Below the pieces are notes generated by a model. It had not been told where the DNA came from. It worked only from the letters and a program-made list of their open reading frames with translations, and ran no database searches. Position numbers and translations under genes: made by a program. A stretch of DNA of 64,000 nt, from positions 62,001 to 126,000 of the forward strand of contig JAGVSM010001425.1 of NCBI GenBank assembly GCA_022494885.1. Direction: 5' to 3'. Shown here in pieces: positions 22,509 to 33,676 of the stretch. The stretch is from Micrasema longulum (taxonomy: Eukaryota; Arthropoda; Insecta; Trichoptera; Brachycentridae). Position 1 is the stretch's first letter. Each line of letters opens with the position of its first letter.

Positions 22509-22757
22509 CTGGGCCCCGGTTACGATGGGAAGTTAACAGTTATCTTCGACTGTCTGTAAAGAAAAACCGATATTTGTGTATGAAAATGAGTATATTTGCA
22601 CGAACATTTAAAGTATCTTCGTCGGTAACCTATAATCGAACATGTTTAGAAGAAAAAATTGTATACATATTCTGCTTTTCATAAAGAAAACTTAATTTTA
22701 CTTTGTAGACAAAATTGAAGATAAATGTTAACTTCCCATTGTAATCGGGGCCCCGGT
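22509..22757. mobile_element. Short MITE with GGGCCCCGG ends
   Basis: Left GGGCCCCGGTTACGATGGGA and right TCCCATTGTAATCGGGGCCC are inverted, with pairing continuing through GAAGTTAACA to TATCTTC. About 250 bases, no coding capacity. Related ends occur in the inverted arms at 59.27 and 63.32 kb (GGGCCTCGAT). Confidence 0.75.
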
Positions 22758-23464
22758 ATCACAAAACCTAATATTACAATAGGGAAATTTCACATACTAC
22801 GAATACCGATAACAACATGATAATTAGATCTTTTTTTAATATTTGTATTTTCAAAATCAATATGGATATTGTGGAGAAATATATTCATACACGATTTTTA
22901 AAATAAAATTGTTAAAATGGCTTGTCTTTGCAAAAATGCGACATGTTTGGCTTTGACAATTTGTAAAATTTTTATAAATAGAAAAATAAATATTCGCATT
23001 ACTATGATATTAAAAAAAAAAGATTTTTGGGACATTTGTAAATAACTCACTATTAGAAAATTGGAATTAAGTTTTAGTAAAACAATTAATTTTTTAACTT
23101 AACAGCATTTCATACACTTAGTAATTTAAATTGTTTAAAAAAAAAGTGATTTTTCCCTACAGAATGCATTTCATTGCGTGAAAAAGAAAAAAATATCATT
23201 AAAATACTAAAGTTTTTCAAAATAAAAAATGAAATTTTATTTTGTAAGTTTGACGTTGAAATGCCTAGGGGATTCTAGAGAGGAATTTAATTTTTATGAT
23301 TTCTAATTTTATGAATTATTTTTCATATTATTAATTACATTTTGATAATGTAAACAGTATCGGCAGGTTATGTAAGTATTGTATCAGTGAAATTTTCGAT
23401 TATGTGCATAGGTAAAATTTGTGCCTACTACTAATACAGAAAATTAAATTAAGTGCTTTGACTA
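22758..23464. other. AT-rich intergenic stretch, nothing recognised
   Basis: Homopolymer-rich sequence with no exon, repeat or motif that I can support. Confidence 0.45.
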
Positions 23465-24240
23465 CTACTACTACCATCACGCCATTTCTCCGTAGGGGTA
23501 GGCAAAGATAATAGACCGCCACAATAGTCTATCCTGGCATATATTCTTAGCTTCTTCCACATTCATACATCTTGTCATACATGCCCTTCAGTTCTGTCTG
23601 CTTTTGACATGACAAGACTTAAGATATTGGTTTATCTGATCGTGCCACATCTTCCTTGGTCGTCCTCGACTCACGTTACCGTTCATTTTCGCCATATATA
23701 CTTGTTTTACCATTCTTCTGCATGACCAAACCATCTCAGAGACCCTTTCTTAATCTTATCAATTATACTCGACTCAGATTTACCCTCTCGCCCGATTTCA
23801 TCATTCGTAACCATGTCATACATTGATTTCCCACACATTCGTCTAAGAGATCGCATTTCATTTTTTTACATTTTTTTTTTTTTTGCACCACAACAGGCCA
23901 GGAGGCCTAATTACAGTGGTGAATTGCATCACAGAGCACCCAGGCTTGAGAAAAATCACAGTTTTAATTTTTTGTGTTCTCACCGGGAATCGAACCCGGA
24001 ACCTTCCGTGCGTGAGTCAAGCGTCTTGACCACTACACCACGGAGGCCGCCACTCGATTTCAACCACGTTCACTCGGCTTTCATCCTTCCTCTGCCAGTT
24101 CCATTTTTTACTTCCATACATAAGTGTTGGGACTAAAACTCCGTTAAGCACTGCCGGTTTAGCTTCGATTGGCATACTTTTATTAGCAATTACTGTGCTT
24201 AGTGCGCTGTTCATTTTGTTGCTTTGAAATAAACTATAAA
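23465..24240 (-). mobile_element. LINE fragment interrupted by a SINE
   Basis: The - strand reads LVPTLMYGSKKWNWQRKDES at 24060-24240 and continues left of the SINE (23465-23860) through the RT tail to the 3' end TCACGCCATTTCTCCGTAGG with a short ACT repeat. It is homologous to 1095-1590. Confidence 0.75.
23861..24053 (-). mobile_element. tRNA-derived SINE inserted in a LINE
   Basis: On the - strand: GGCCTCCGTGGTGTAGTGGT (A box) and GGTTCCGGGTTCGATTCCCG (B box), then a poly(A)-type tail at 23861-23885. Flanks TCGCATTTCA and TCGATTTCA are an imperfect target-site duplication. Confidence 0.78.
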
Positions 24241-25836
24241 GCAATTTTATGCCATAATTTCAACATAAGAGTTATATATCATATAAAGCCATTGTGTCAA
24301 CCGATTGAAGTGCTAAATTTGTAATAAAACCATCACAACACATAGAAAATGAACCTGAATGTGTTTATTAGAATTGGTTCCATAGATATTAAAGATCTCT
24401 ATTTGCGCATGTGCGGACTTGTAAAATTCTGTACTAGGGGTCCGCCTTGAAGGAATTAAAGCACTCACTTAGTTCCATAATCCAGAATCAGACAAAGCGC
24501 GGTGTATTTTAAACCAGTTCGCGCATGACTGCACAGTCGAAAGGTCGTGCGTGGAAATTATTAATGAATGAACATTGAACCTTTCTCAAATGGCTTCGAT
24601 TAAATTAACAAACCAATAACAAAATATTTCTTGTAGTTATTTAAAGAATTAGTTAACTTATAGCTGATTTTATTGAAAAAAAGGAAATAGATACTTTAGA
24701 GGTAAAATTTTTAGGGAAGCATTGGTTCCATCCAATATATGGACGGACTGCGCGTGGTAAGTATATCATAAATAATATAACGAGAAAATTAAATTTAGTT
24801 AAAGGAAAAAAAAAATACATTGGCAACAATATTTTTATTAACAGAATGTTACAAAAAATTTCACAGTGTAAAAAGTAGAACAAGAGGAAAAACAGCAATG
24901 AAAAATCATTTCATTGATTTAAATTAAGGAACATAATATATTCTCTTGTACTGCACATACATAATATGGGTGTGGAGATACACATAGATTGCAATAATAA
25001 CTGGGAAAAAAAACTGATAATTTATTAATGTTTATAAATTTAATATATATTATTATACCTAACCAAATGAAATTTAATTTTTAAAATATTTTTCTGTTTC
25101 TCCTAGGCGCCTATGCCTGCATCAAAAGAGATGAATGTGTTATAAAATCATTTTTATACCATCTTTGTTAATATTAAATTTATTGGAATGCGTAAAACTA
25201 TAATAATTTGTATAGAGGATAACCCCATCCTTGATCCTGAAATTATCCACCATATAGGAAGCTTCCTCTCAAAAATATGATAAATTTTTAGTTTTTTTTA
25301 AAAAATGTTTTTTGATTTTTATTCCTTTAAAAAAATTTTACTCTTGGCAGAAATCATCCTTCTTAGGATGGATTGCCTTAATAAAAAAAATATAAAAAAA
25401 CTTCAATCTCACATAAAACCGCAAAATTTTGTAGCTAAACCTGTGGATTTATTAAGTTACACACCTTTTTCCACTTAAGGCAAATATTTTTTTCCTTTTT
25501 CTAATTTACAATGAAATATTTTGCTTTTACCAAATGAGCAAAAAGTCTGTTCAAAAGAGCTTATTTACATTTGCCATTTTTTCTTTTTCTAATTGGTTAA
25601 AATCTTTAAATCTTACTCATTTCTGATCTCAAAATGCTCTAAAAACTGATCTTCATAGATAAATAGCAACTTTTGGAGTATTCTGAGATCAGAAATAGGT
25701 AAGATTTAAAAGATTCTAAGCAAATAGAAAAAGATAAATGTAAAGCCACCTTTGAACAGACACTCCTCAGTGTTTTGGTATAAAGGATACAGATACAGCA
25801 GCAGAGGTCACAGACATCGGGCGGGGAACGACATAT

Positions 25837-25944
25837 TTATATGTCAGGTTTGAGGTCGGCCAAGAGGACTTTCTCTCCGGGCTTGAAGGCCGGCATACCG
25901 AGGTAGGGACAGCTTGCACAGCGGAAAGCATCTCCGAGATAACA
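25837..25944 (-). CDS. CIAPIN1: Anamorsin exon 5, second cluster motif and C-terminus
   Basis: The acceptor is CATTTTTCAG. The exon reads [20 protein letters not shown] then [15 protein letters not shown] and TAA at 25837-25839. The [15 protein letters not shown] block is the most conserved part of the family and is intact. It is shorter than the open frame in the other register at this place, which is a shadow. Confidence 0.94.
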   Translation of the reverse strand, partial: CYLGDAFRCASCPYLGMPAFKPGEKVLLADLKPDI

Positions 25945-28900
25945 CTGAAAAATGCAATCAAGTGAAAAAATTGTTCAATATATATAAACCTTATAGCACT
26001 AATGAGGTCAGGTTTTTAATTTTTAAAATTTAAAATTATACATGTTTATTTAATATACAGGTTTCCTTACTGATTATTACTTTGTACAATTTGTTGATTA
26101 TATTAAATACGATACACTTGAATTTTAATTTCATCGGGTAATGCAATTTAGAATACATGCATTAGGTATATATTTGATCTTAGGAAATGTGACCACCTAT
26201 CTGATAATCGTAGGCAACTGAAACGGTTCAAAATTATACAATGGAGTGACTTCAAAGCCTCTTACTTCAGTTCCTGATTTGCTCGAAATAAGCAGCAAAT
26301 GCGAGTATTGATGTCAGGAGCTCCACTAAAGAATGCTAAAGAGTTTGTCTACCTTGGGAGTAAGGTCACCTGGGATAATCGGTGAAAGAGCGAGATTGAT
26401 AGTCGGATACATCAGGCAAGGCTGAAGTTTTAAAAAAATCTTTAAAAATTTAATCCAATAATGTAAACCTGAAACTACGCAAGCTCCTTGTCAAAACCTA
26501 AGTATGCAGTGTATCAATTTACGCCTGTGAGACATGGTGCCTATCCAAAAGAGATAAAAAGAGGCTAAAGGCTTTCGAGCTGCGTTCCTATAGAATAATT
26601 TTAAGAATTTCCTGGAGAGACCACTTCACAGATGATGAAGTTCTTAGTAGAATCGAAGGAGGAAGACACCTGCTTTTAATTAGGACCATCTCCGAAAGAT
26701 ATGCTAAATGGATTGGATGCATAGTGGGTCACGAGAGTCTCCTACATGAGGTAATAGAGGAGATATGTAAGTGGGACTAACTACAGGGGGCGCTCTCGTC
26801 GAGAATACCTTGAGAATTTATGTGAAGATTTGAGCCACAGGTCATATGAAGACCTAAAGAGGGCTGCACAGGACAGACCGGAGCGGCAGAGGGATGCAGA
26901 GCTTTGCTTCAAAACCAAACCATCTTAAGAGTATTGACACCAGAGAGAGAGAACTTACACTTCCACATGATGACTTGGGTGTTTCTTTAACTTCTCCTTT
27001 AAGTTCCTCCGCAAGACCGCAGCTACAGTCAGCACACGCCTTCCTTTTGCCAGTTGTACTACAAACTGTAAAAAAATTTATTAAGTTCATTATCTAACTA
27101 CTAACACATTATAGAACTGCACTCCCGGAAGCATAAAACTGTACCTAATTGGTTATGCAATGGCATTACTTACTATTATTTTTCCGTCGATTGTTTTGTA
27201 TTTTTTTTTAAGTAAGCACCAATTTTTTTTTTAAAGTTAAAAATTATTCCGAAGGCTTTCAACTATGAATCTATAAAAAAAGCGTAAGAAAAATAAATTA
27301 TTGTAAGTTTAAAAGAGACATTTATTTAATAAGTCATTATTAGATTGAAAAAAAAACTAAACAATAGCACTTTGATAAATAAGATAATGACATAAGTTTT
27401 ACTAGGTCAGATCAGGTCACTGAACACATGTTTTTATTTATGAATATGTTTTTTTTTTGGGTTATACTGTGTGTGTTGGATTTCTTCGATGTATCAGCTA
27501 CCACTGTGCGACATAGTATACCCTGAAGATGGTTCCTGCAATGGTAGCCGAAACGTCGGAACAAATCCAACACACACGGTATCACCCAAAAAAGAAACAT
27601 ATTGATAACAGTGACCGTGAAAACCTTCGCACTTATGTTTTTATTTATTCTAGAAATGACAGAAACGTAAATAAGTCACTAAGATTATCCATAATTTAAA
27701 TAATAAAATAACATTAATTTAAGTAAGTCAGCAAGATTATTGGAAAGTTCGAACAAAACAATCACAAAGCTAAATTGGTCGTAAAGTAAACATGCCATTT
27801 GTATCGGAATAAAATCGACTCAACCGGCTTTCGGTCATCATATGTTTATCTGCGTTGCGTCCTTCACACAGCAATGTAAACACTACACAAATTGCGTCGC
27901 TTCCGTACTGACACGGAACCTAAATTCTCCGAGTAATAAAGAGACCGAGGTAACGGTTTTGTCCTATTCCCACCCGAATGTTGCGTTTTTTTAAATGCAG
28001 AAAGATAATTAATGTTCATTGAAGTCGATTTATGATCTTAACTCATTTTAAGGTTTTTAAAGGTGCGATATATAAATAGACATAATTATTTTCAAGTTAG
28101 AGCTATTTTTCAGAGGGCAGATATAGTTTGCACGTATAAAATTAGTAATAAAAATATTTGTGTAATATACATTAAATAATGAGGAAAGTGGGATCAGGTT
28201 ATAAGTTTGGGATGAGACAATAAGAAGAGCCAGGAAAGAAAATAAATTTAAAAAATAAAAAACAAAATAAATAAAGCGAGGTTAGGGTTCTAATGATACA
28301 TCTGTACAAAATTGAATTGTTACTATGTCGAAATCAAATTTTCCATCTTTTATTTTATGGTTAATAGCACTAACTCCTAATTTCTTTAATAACAAAGACG
28401 TAAATATTTTTTTATTGTTACTCCACACCAAATTAAAGGTTAAGGACAGTAAGAAAATATACAGTACTCATTAATAAGGAAGGAGGAAGGACGATTGCTG
28501 ACCTCTCTCTAATGCACTAAGTGATATGCACCATAATAGATTGCCCAACATTACTGTCCCTGGTAAACTTACGTGTACCCACAAGGATTACCGGACTCCG
28601 ACACATGTTCCAATGCAAGTACAATAGGACGAACTTCACCCACCATTCTCCCCTCCCCTGATGAGCATCCACAGAACTGCTGATAATTATGCTGAGCTGT
28701 TGGACTTACCACTCCTGCTCCGTACCACTCCTGTAGCTCAATCAAAAATAATTATCGACGTGTTAAAAAACATGCTAAGCATGTGAGCGATCACAATAAA
28801 CACGCTTAAGTTATCACAATCATAAGTCAACACGTGTGTAATCTCTAAGTCAACGCTCGGGTCGGTTTGTTTTTTGTTTTCCTCGTAAATAAATACAGTT

Positions 28901-31337
28901 CATTGGCGAAAAATCGGCGTTTACTATAAAAAATAATACAATATATTGCATTTGCTAAATAGTAAGGAGTATGTAAAACAAAAAATTGAAAATTTAATTA
29001 CAATTACCTTGGCGACTGCCTTTCTTAACGTTTGGCTTGCTGACCGCCAGCTAAATGCAATAAACAGCGTGATAAATAATAAATAAATAAATAAAAATAG
29101 CAGTTTTAGGTCATTTTCCATATTTACACCGGTGAAATTGAAATATGTGGTTGCTCAGCAGGATTATACGTCGCAAAACGTAAATATATTGACATTTAAT
29201 ATTAGGTGTTCACGGATGTTCTATTGTGATTGTGATTCTAGATAGCCATTTGTGATCGAGCTACTGCTGTAATTAAATCAGCTATCCTTTCCATGGAATG
29301 GCCATCCCCTCAATTCCTCTCTTTTTAATGTGTTTTTAATTTCTTTTCCTCTTTAATTTATTTCCCTTTTCTTTTTTTTATAATTATTGAAATAATTATG
29401 ATTCTATTTTATGTCAATTGCAATAATACTTTATGTACTTTTTAGCTATAAATTGTAAGAGCCCTTTAGGCGTTTATAAAATAAATATATTTTAGAAAAT
29501 AAATTTACTTTAAAGCCTCTCATTGAAAAATACAAGATGTTAAAGTATGAAAAATCAATAATTTGTCTCTCCTGAAAAGTTCGCTTTTGGAAATACTGTA
29601 GTTTACCTCTCGCATACAGATATAATAATTCAGGCGTTTCTTACAAGTGGCCAAAGAAATATAATATGTATGTTAAAAATACAGGACTATGGAATAAAAT
29701 TGAACCTCTCAGGGATGCGGGGTCCGGTTTTTTCAAGTCGTCTTCGTCGAGAAGAAGGTTGGAGTCAATGACATCATCATTTGCATCCATCTTCCACGCC
29801 GACTCCACATCGTTGTCCAACTTCCATACTTTCTTTGAACCCAATTTCATAGAAGATCCAATCTATAACAATATATTTAAAACTTAGAACCACTGAAAGA
29901 TCATTCATGAAAATTGGTAACTTAAAAAGACGCAAAAGGTTTGAGATTATATATTAAAAATGGACTAAACCCATAAAAGACTATGCTAAAAATTCCATCT
30001 GGAAACGGTGCTGTAATTAACACATATGTATACTGTTTTCCATAATTGATAAAAATAATGATATAATTAAGGCCTGTTATAGCAAAACACGATTTTATTA
30101 TTTAAATAAATACAGAATAAAATAAATATTTAAATTACGAAAATAAATAAGCCGGATGACATATTTCATCTAATCTATTTAATTGTGTGTCTGTCCCGAT
30201 GAAGAATAGATTAAGTGTGTGAAATTGAACCAGAATCTTGGACGAGTGTTTTTACTTGATGGCTACTCTCAGGTCAAAACCCTGAAACTACGAGGCGGAC
30301 TTATATCCCGGCGGAGGTAAGTCCGCCTCGTAGTGTAGTGGTTGGAGCATTTTCCTACCATACTAGAATTCCAGGTTCAAGTCTCGGAAAGGGGGACATG
30401 AAACGGTGATTTGAATCGGGTATGATCCCGTGGCAGACTCTTGTATCAGAGGTCAGAGGTTCGAATCCACTCCACCCCAACTTGATTGACATTTTCTGAG
30501 TTATTTACGACTCTTTGAATGCCCTCAAAATGAAAATATTTGGGTAAATCATAAAGATGCAAATATTTTTAATTTTTAAAAAGACAGTTTTACGAAGGAA
30601 ATTTTTATTATTTCTGTATTAGTGCCTGAAGCGTGAGAATGATTTCGTCACCTTCGTGTAAAAGATGATCGAAATATACTGCGTTTGGTCACCACTTTGA
30701 GCGGAATGGGAAATAGTGAAAATCAAAATATGGCTGTCAATTATTATTACGTATCTTTAGTATGTACAAGTAAAAGATTAGTGTTGTAGATAAAATACGC
30801 ATATTTACACAAGAATCTACTTGACACGAAATTCAGATTGCAATCAGCTAAAAGATAATAATCAAATTAAAAACGTGTTTGAACTAACCTCGTATTTAGG
30901 TTTCTTGCACAGAATATATTCTGGTCCTTCAGTGACTTCCACAAATCCACTTAATTTCAGCGTTGTTTTCATCCCTTCTATTTTGTCGTATATTAAAACG
31001 AGACCACCGGGCTTCACAACCTTCAGTAGTTTGGCCAATAGCTTGTCGTCGTGTTTAACCGAATTCGGTGGCAGAATATTTGATAGTACAGCGTCATATT
31101 TCGATTCGGTCTGTGTACCTAAAAAGAAACTCGCAATGTAATAGAGGTTCTTTGAAGTTGAAAAAACATCGGTTAAAAATGTTCAAACGTACTATTAATG
31201 AGCCTTTCAGAGTTTTCGAGAGCTACATTTCCCTCGCCGACGATTGCTTTAACTTTATTCACGAAGTTTTCGATGTCTTCAGGTTGGGATTGACTCCAAA
31301 CGGCAAGTACATTGTTTCCAGCAGATAATTTATCCAT
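25837..31337 (-). CDS. CIAPIN1: Anamorsin (CIAPIN1/Dre2), cytosolic Fe-S assembly, five exons
   Basis: Exons on the - strand: 31337-31193, 31118-30889, 29862-29706, 27065-26959 and 25944-25837. They join in consistent phase to 248 aa. The N-terminal methyltransferase-like domain (about 1-125) begins [18 protein letters not shown] and contains [16 protein letters not shown]. An acidic linker ([17 protein letters not shown], to about 177) follows, then the CIAPIN1 domain. It has the [2Fe-2S] motif CX8CX2CXC (C179, C188, C191, C193) and the twin motif CX2CX7CX2C (C211, C214, C222, C225), ending [20 protein letters not shown]. Family role: with the diflavin reductase NDOR1/Tah18 it supplies electrons for cytosolic Fe-S cluster assembly. 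All cluster ligands are present, so the gene looks functional. An in-frame ATG at 31367 would add ten residues; 31337 matches the family start better. Confidence 0.95.
26310..26895 (+). mobile_element. Decayed LINE RT C-terminal fragment in anamorsin intron 4
   Basis: With frame breaks, the + strand reads [64 protein letters not shown] and a terminal [16 protein letters not shown]. This is the YLGS...ETW...RW(I/L)GH series of insect LINEs. It ends about 60 bases from exon 4. Confidence 0.75.
26959..27065 (-). CDS. CIAPIN1: Anamorsin exon 4, [2Fe-2S] motif
   Basis: Begins after TTTTTTTACAG with [20 protein letters not shown], which holds CX8CX2CXC, and ends KSSCGS at a strong GTAAGT donor. 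The exon boundary falls inside the second cysteine motif, between its first two cysteines. Confidence 0.93.
27467..27592. repeat. Hairpin element with 15-base inverted ends and CGAAACGTCGG core
   Basis: GTGTGTGTTGGATTT and AAATCCAACACACAC face each other across about 85 bases that contain CCCTGAAGATGGTTCCTGCA then GGTAGCCGAAACGTCGG. Similar CTGAAGATGG...CGAAACGTCGG modules are familiar from Penelope-like retroelement ends. The copy is isolated in anamorsin intron 3. Confidence 0.5.
27864..27963 (-). CDS. Candidate nested gene, possible terminal exon
   Basis: After an AG at 27964-27965 the frame continues in the phase required by the previous donor. It reads [32 protein letters not shown] and a stop. 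The polypyrimidine tract is poor and there is no family match, so this exon is a guess. It sits in a locally GC-richer patch (27830-27980) that could also be a promoter or a transposon remnant. Confidence 0.22.
28573..28730 (-). CDS. Candidate nested gene, exon 2
   Basis: Between the acceptor GAGCTACAG and a strong donor (CAC/GTAAGTTT) lies an open frame, in phase with exon 1, of 52 codons plus two bases. It reads [52 protein letters not shown]. It is GC-richer than the intron around it. An internal second donor (GTG/GTAAGT) after the seventh codon is possible. It could instead be a piece of an unrecognised transposon. Confidence 0.35.
29008..29121 (-). CDS. Candidate nested gene, exon 1: N-terminal signal anchor
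   Basis: ATG at 29121 has a good context (AATATGG). It encodes [16 protein letters not shown], a strongly hydrophobic stretch, followed by a basic segment ([14 protein letters not shown]), and ends in phase 0 at the donor AAG/GTAATT. This looks like a signal peptide or membrane anchor. It lies on the anamorsin strand inside anamorsin intron 3. I do not recognise the protein. The AT-rich hydrophobic stretch could arise by chance, so the call depends on the next exons. Confidence 0.4.
29706..29862 (-). CDS. CIAPIN1: Anamorsin exon 3, acidic linker
   Basis: Begins [16 protein letters not shown] after a TTGTTATAG acceptor and ends [11 protein letters not shown] plus one G. The donor is GTTCAA, a poor match, but the phase and the family alignment (PASLR followed by the first cluster motif) fix it. 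The linker is known in the family to be flexible and to contact the reductase. Confidence 0.9.
30288..30333. repeat. Perfect 16-base inverted repeat
   Basis: CTACGAGGCGGACTTA and TAAGTCCGCCTCGTAG are separated by 14 bases, making a strong potential hairpin at the start of a SINE in anamorsin intron 2. Confidence 0.85.
30318..30410 (+). mobile_element. tRNA-derived SINE head
   Basis: A box TAGTGTAGTGG at 30331-30341 and B box GGTTCAAGTCT at 30374-30384. It is followed directly by a SINE-A copy. Confidence 0.6.
30411..30572 (+). mobile_element. SINE-A copy 1
   Basis: TTGAATCGGG start, B-box-like GGTTCGAATCCACT, body CCCCAACTTGATTGACATTT and tail AAATATTTGGGTAAATCATA. Family members at 35699, 37801, 39819 and 43049. 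Confidence 0.7.
30889..31118 (-). CDS. CIAPIN1: Anamorsin exon 2
   Basis: The acceptor TTTCTTTTTAG precedes the exon and the donor GAG/GTTAGT ends it. It encodes [53 protein letters not shown] and PKYE, the rest of the methyltransferase-like domain. It is separated from exon 1 by an intron of only 74 bases. Confidence 0.92.
31193..31337 (-). CDS. CIAPIN1: Anamorsin exon 1
   Basis: Starts at ATG 31337 ([16 protein letters not shown]) and ends after 48 codons plus one base at a GTACGT donor. The lone A combines with GT of exon 2 to make Ser. It encodes the first strand-helix unit of the methyltransferase-like domain. Confidence 0.9.
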
Positions 31338-31699
31338 TTTGAAATTGATAATTACTCTGTAATACAATCAAGAATAATGACAGCAGAATGACAGCGGATG
31401 ACAGTGAACAAAACGAACGGCGAAAAAGTTTGATAGCATAGAATAAAGATAATACTTTGACAGCTAGATAATAGATAATGAAAGACACGAAGCAAAGAGT
31501 TGAAAATAAAATCATAGATAATTTCTTTATTGATCATAAATTTATTTATTTTATTCATAAAAATACATACACATTACAAAAGAATATAATAATAACGCAT
31601 CCCAAACTTTATGAGGCCAAGGGCCCTGTGTTGGGTTGGGATACAACATAATGGAAAGTGGAAGCACGTACATCATTATAATAGCAAAAATATTATTAT

Positions 31700-32325
31700 A
31701 GCTCGACTGTTCGCCCTCTTCTAGAATATGCATCCGTGGTCTGGTCCACAGACTACAGATATCTTCAGAAGGTCTGGTCTCCATTCTACGTCAATCGCAT
31801 CAATCACATTGAATCAGTCCAACATCGCTTGTTTCGAAAAGTAGCGTGGATGCTTGGACTAGAGGGAGGTAATTATTCTTATGCTGATATAGAGTCAATG
31901 TTAAATATTTTTAGTCTACAAAAACGTAGAACTAATATTGATTCCATATAATATATGTTTGGCATACTAAATGGTATAATCGATGTTCCATCATTACTGG
32001 GACAAGTAAAATTCAATATTCCGACTCGTAGGTTGAGAAACAATGAAGTACTGTTCATCGATCAGCATAGAACAAACTATGGCCTTAATTCTTCAATGAC
32101 CCGTCTTTGTCGTATTATTAACTCAAGACAAGATCTGGACTTTTTGGTTTAAGTTTACAACGATTTAAACGACCACTAAATAAATAGTCCAGATCTTGTC
32201 TTGATGTCTATTATGTTTTTCAATGCTTCTTTTCTTCTTTATTTAAATGTTTTCGATTATTATTCTATTATAATATTTTAACTTTATAAATTGTATGCAT
32301 GAACACTGTCCGTTAATAAATAAAT
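31700..32325 (+). mobile_element. Jockey-type LINE 3' fragment
   Basis: The + strand reads TVRPLLEYASVVWS, VWSPFYVNRINHIESVQHRL, then after a stop GILNGIIDVPSLLGQVKFNI, HRTNYGLNSSMTRLCRIINS, ending in a (TAAA)n-type tail. It carries the RT C-terminal tail of jockey-like elements, with a small internal duplication and a stop. It lies between anamorsin and TMEM42. Confidence 0.8.
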
Positions 32326-32874
32326 AAATAATAAAGCTACGCTGAACTCGCCCATCTACGCCGATTCCGCATAGCAATGTTTTATCAATGTCTCGCCACG
32401 ACGGTATTGTTTTTAACAACCTACGTTGACCTGCACAAGCATCAACGTACCAAATACCATCTTATCAACACGATAACTTTAACAAGTATCCTGCAAGAAT
32501 CATATCCAACTTTTGCAAGTCATGGAAAGAATTTTTATAACGCAGTCACACATTTGGTTTTCCCTGAAACTCTTTGTTACATTATTGTTTTATTTTTGTG
32601 ATATAAAATTATTTTAAAAACTGCAACGCTGCACATTACAACAGTTTATTCACACCAGAGTACAACACCTCGATTTTCAGCGTCGTCAGCACTCATGGAA
32701 CGACTCAAAATCGACAACGAATTCAAGAACCGCTCTGTCATCACATTACCTGAATAACATCAGCAGTACTTCGCACCAAGATACTAGTGTCCTACAAAAA
32801 GGAAGCAATCTTTAACAGGTTATCAAGAGAAACACTTCATAAATCGTGAGATCACATCACTGGAAAGGGGGTGC

Positions 32875-33363
32875 TGTAGGTTCCATAGTCCATAATCGAT
32901 AACACATACATGTTAAATTAGTTTACCTAAACTTAGACTAATGACCGACGATGCAATGTCATCATTTTCAATCGAATCCAATACATCCGTAAAATGCAAC
33001 TCTATGATTAGGTATTGCACATAAGATTGGAAGGCATCGTTCTGCAATACATTCACATCGTCCCTACCGTGAAGAAATTAACTATAAAGGAACGTCGTCT
33101 ATAAAGATACCATGGAACGCAACGCCAGTCAGTCAGCCCAACAAGTTCAGTTCACGTCAGACCAGCTTGACGACGTAACACAGTTGCAGCATGTAGTTCA
33201 ATTGCAATTACTTCAACTCCTCATCGCTGTAACACTCAACTGACATAATTAATTATTTATTCGCCATGTAATAAATACGCATAAAACAGCAATCTCGTGT
33301 CTTCTCTGTCAATCTCTAACTGGGGTAGGACTCCAATCAACCCTCAACTACCTAAATCCTACA
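32875..33363 (+). mobile_element. LTR copy 1 (solo-LTR-like) upstream of TMEM42
   Basis: Begins TGTAGG and ends CCTACA (TG...CA type). It contains TATAAAG at 33100 and AATAAA at 33270, as a U3-R-U5 LTR should. It matches 38342-38835 over most of its length in the same orientation. No primer-binding site or gag-pol follows, and no clear target-site duplication is seen. Confidence 0.72.
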
Positions 33364-33583
33364 CGTCTATTACTAACGCAATGTGATGTTGCCCTTTTGC
33401 CCCATGTTTTTTTCTTTTGGATGTACTCTTCTTTTTTCATTTTCTGCGCTTATCAGCTGTCAGTGTCATGTGTTAAATTTGACAACAGCGACAATATAAA
33501 ATCGTTGCCAGTCAGATTTTTCAATAAAATTATACAAGCAACGGCGTATTTAAAAAAATGTATTAAGTAAACAAAAAACTGAA
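33364..33583 (+). promoter_or_regulatory. TMEM42 upstream region
   Basis: The 220 bases between the LTR and the ATG hold the presumed promoter. ATATAAAAT at about 33494 and CAGTCAGATT downstream could be core elements, but their spacing is short. No strong motif. Confidence 0.25.
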
Positions 33584-33676
33584 ATGCTCAAAGATAATTA
33601 TTTTGCCGTCATTGCGGGTGCTTGTGCTGCAAGCGCAGGATTATTCGGAAAACTTTCTGGAAATGCTAGCGTTTCG
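33584..33676 (+). CDS. TMEM42: TMEM42-like exon 1
   Basis: ATG 33584 opens MLKDNYFAVIAGACAASAGL and the exon ends KLSGNASVS at donor GTCAGT; a second GT four bases later would break the frame. It encodes TM1. It lies about 220 bases downstream of a solo-LTR-like copy. Confidence 0.82.

Noticed and set aside
26894..27097. + strand frame opposite anamorsin exon 4
   Set aside because: It is a shadow of the exon on the - strand.
29666..31328. + strand frames opposite anamorsin exons 1-3
   Set aside because: They are the reverse of well-supported - strand exons with conserved family sequence.
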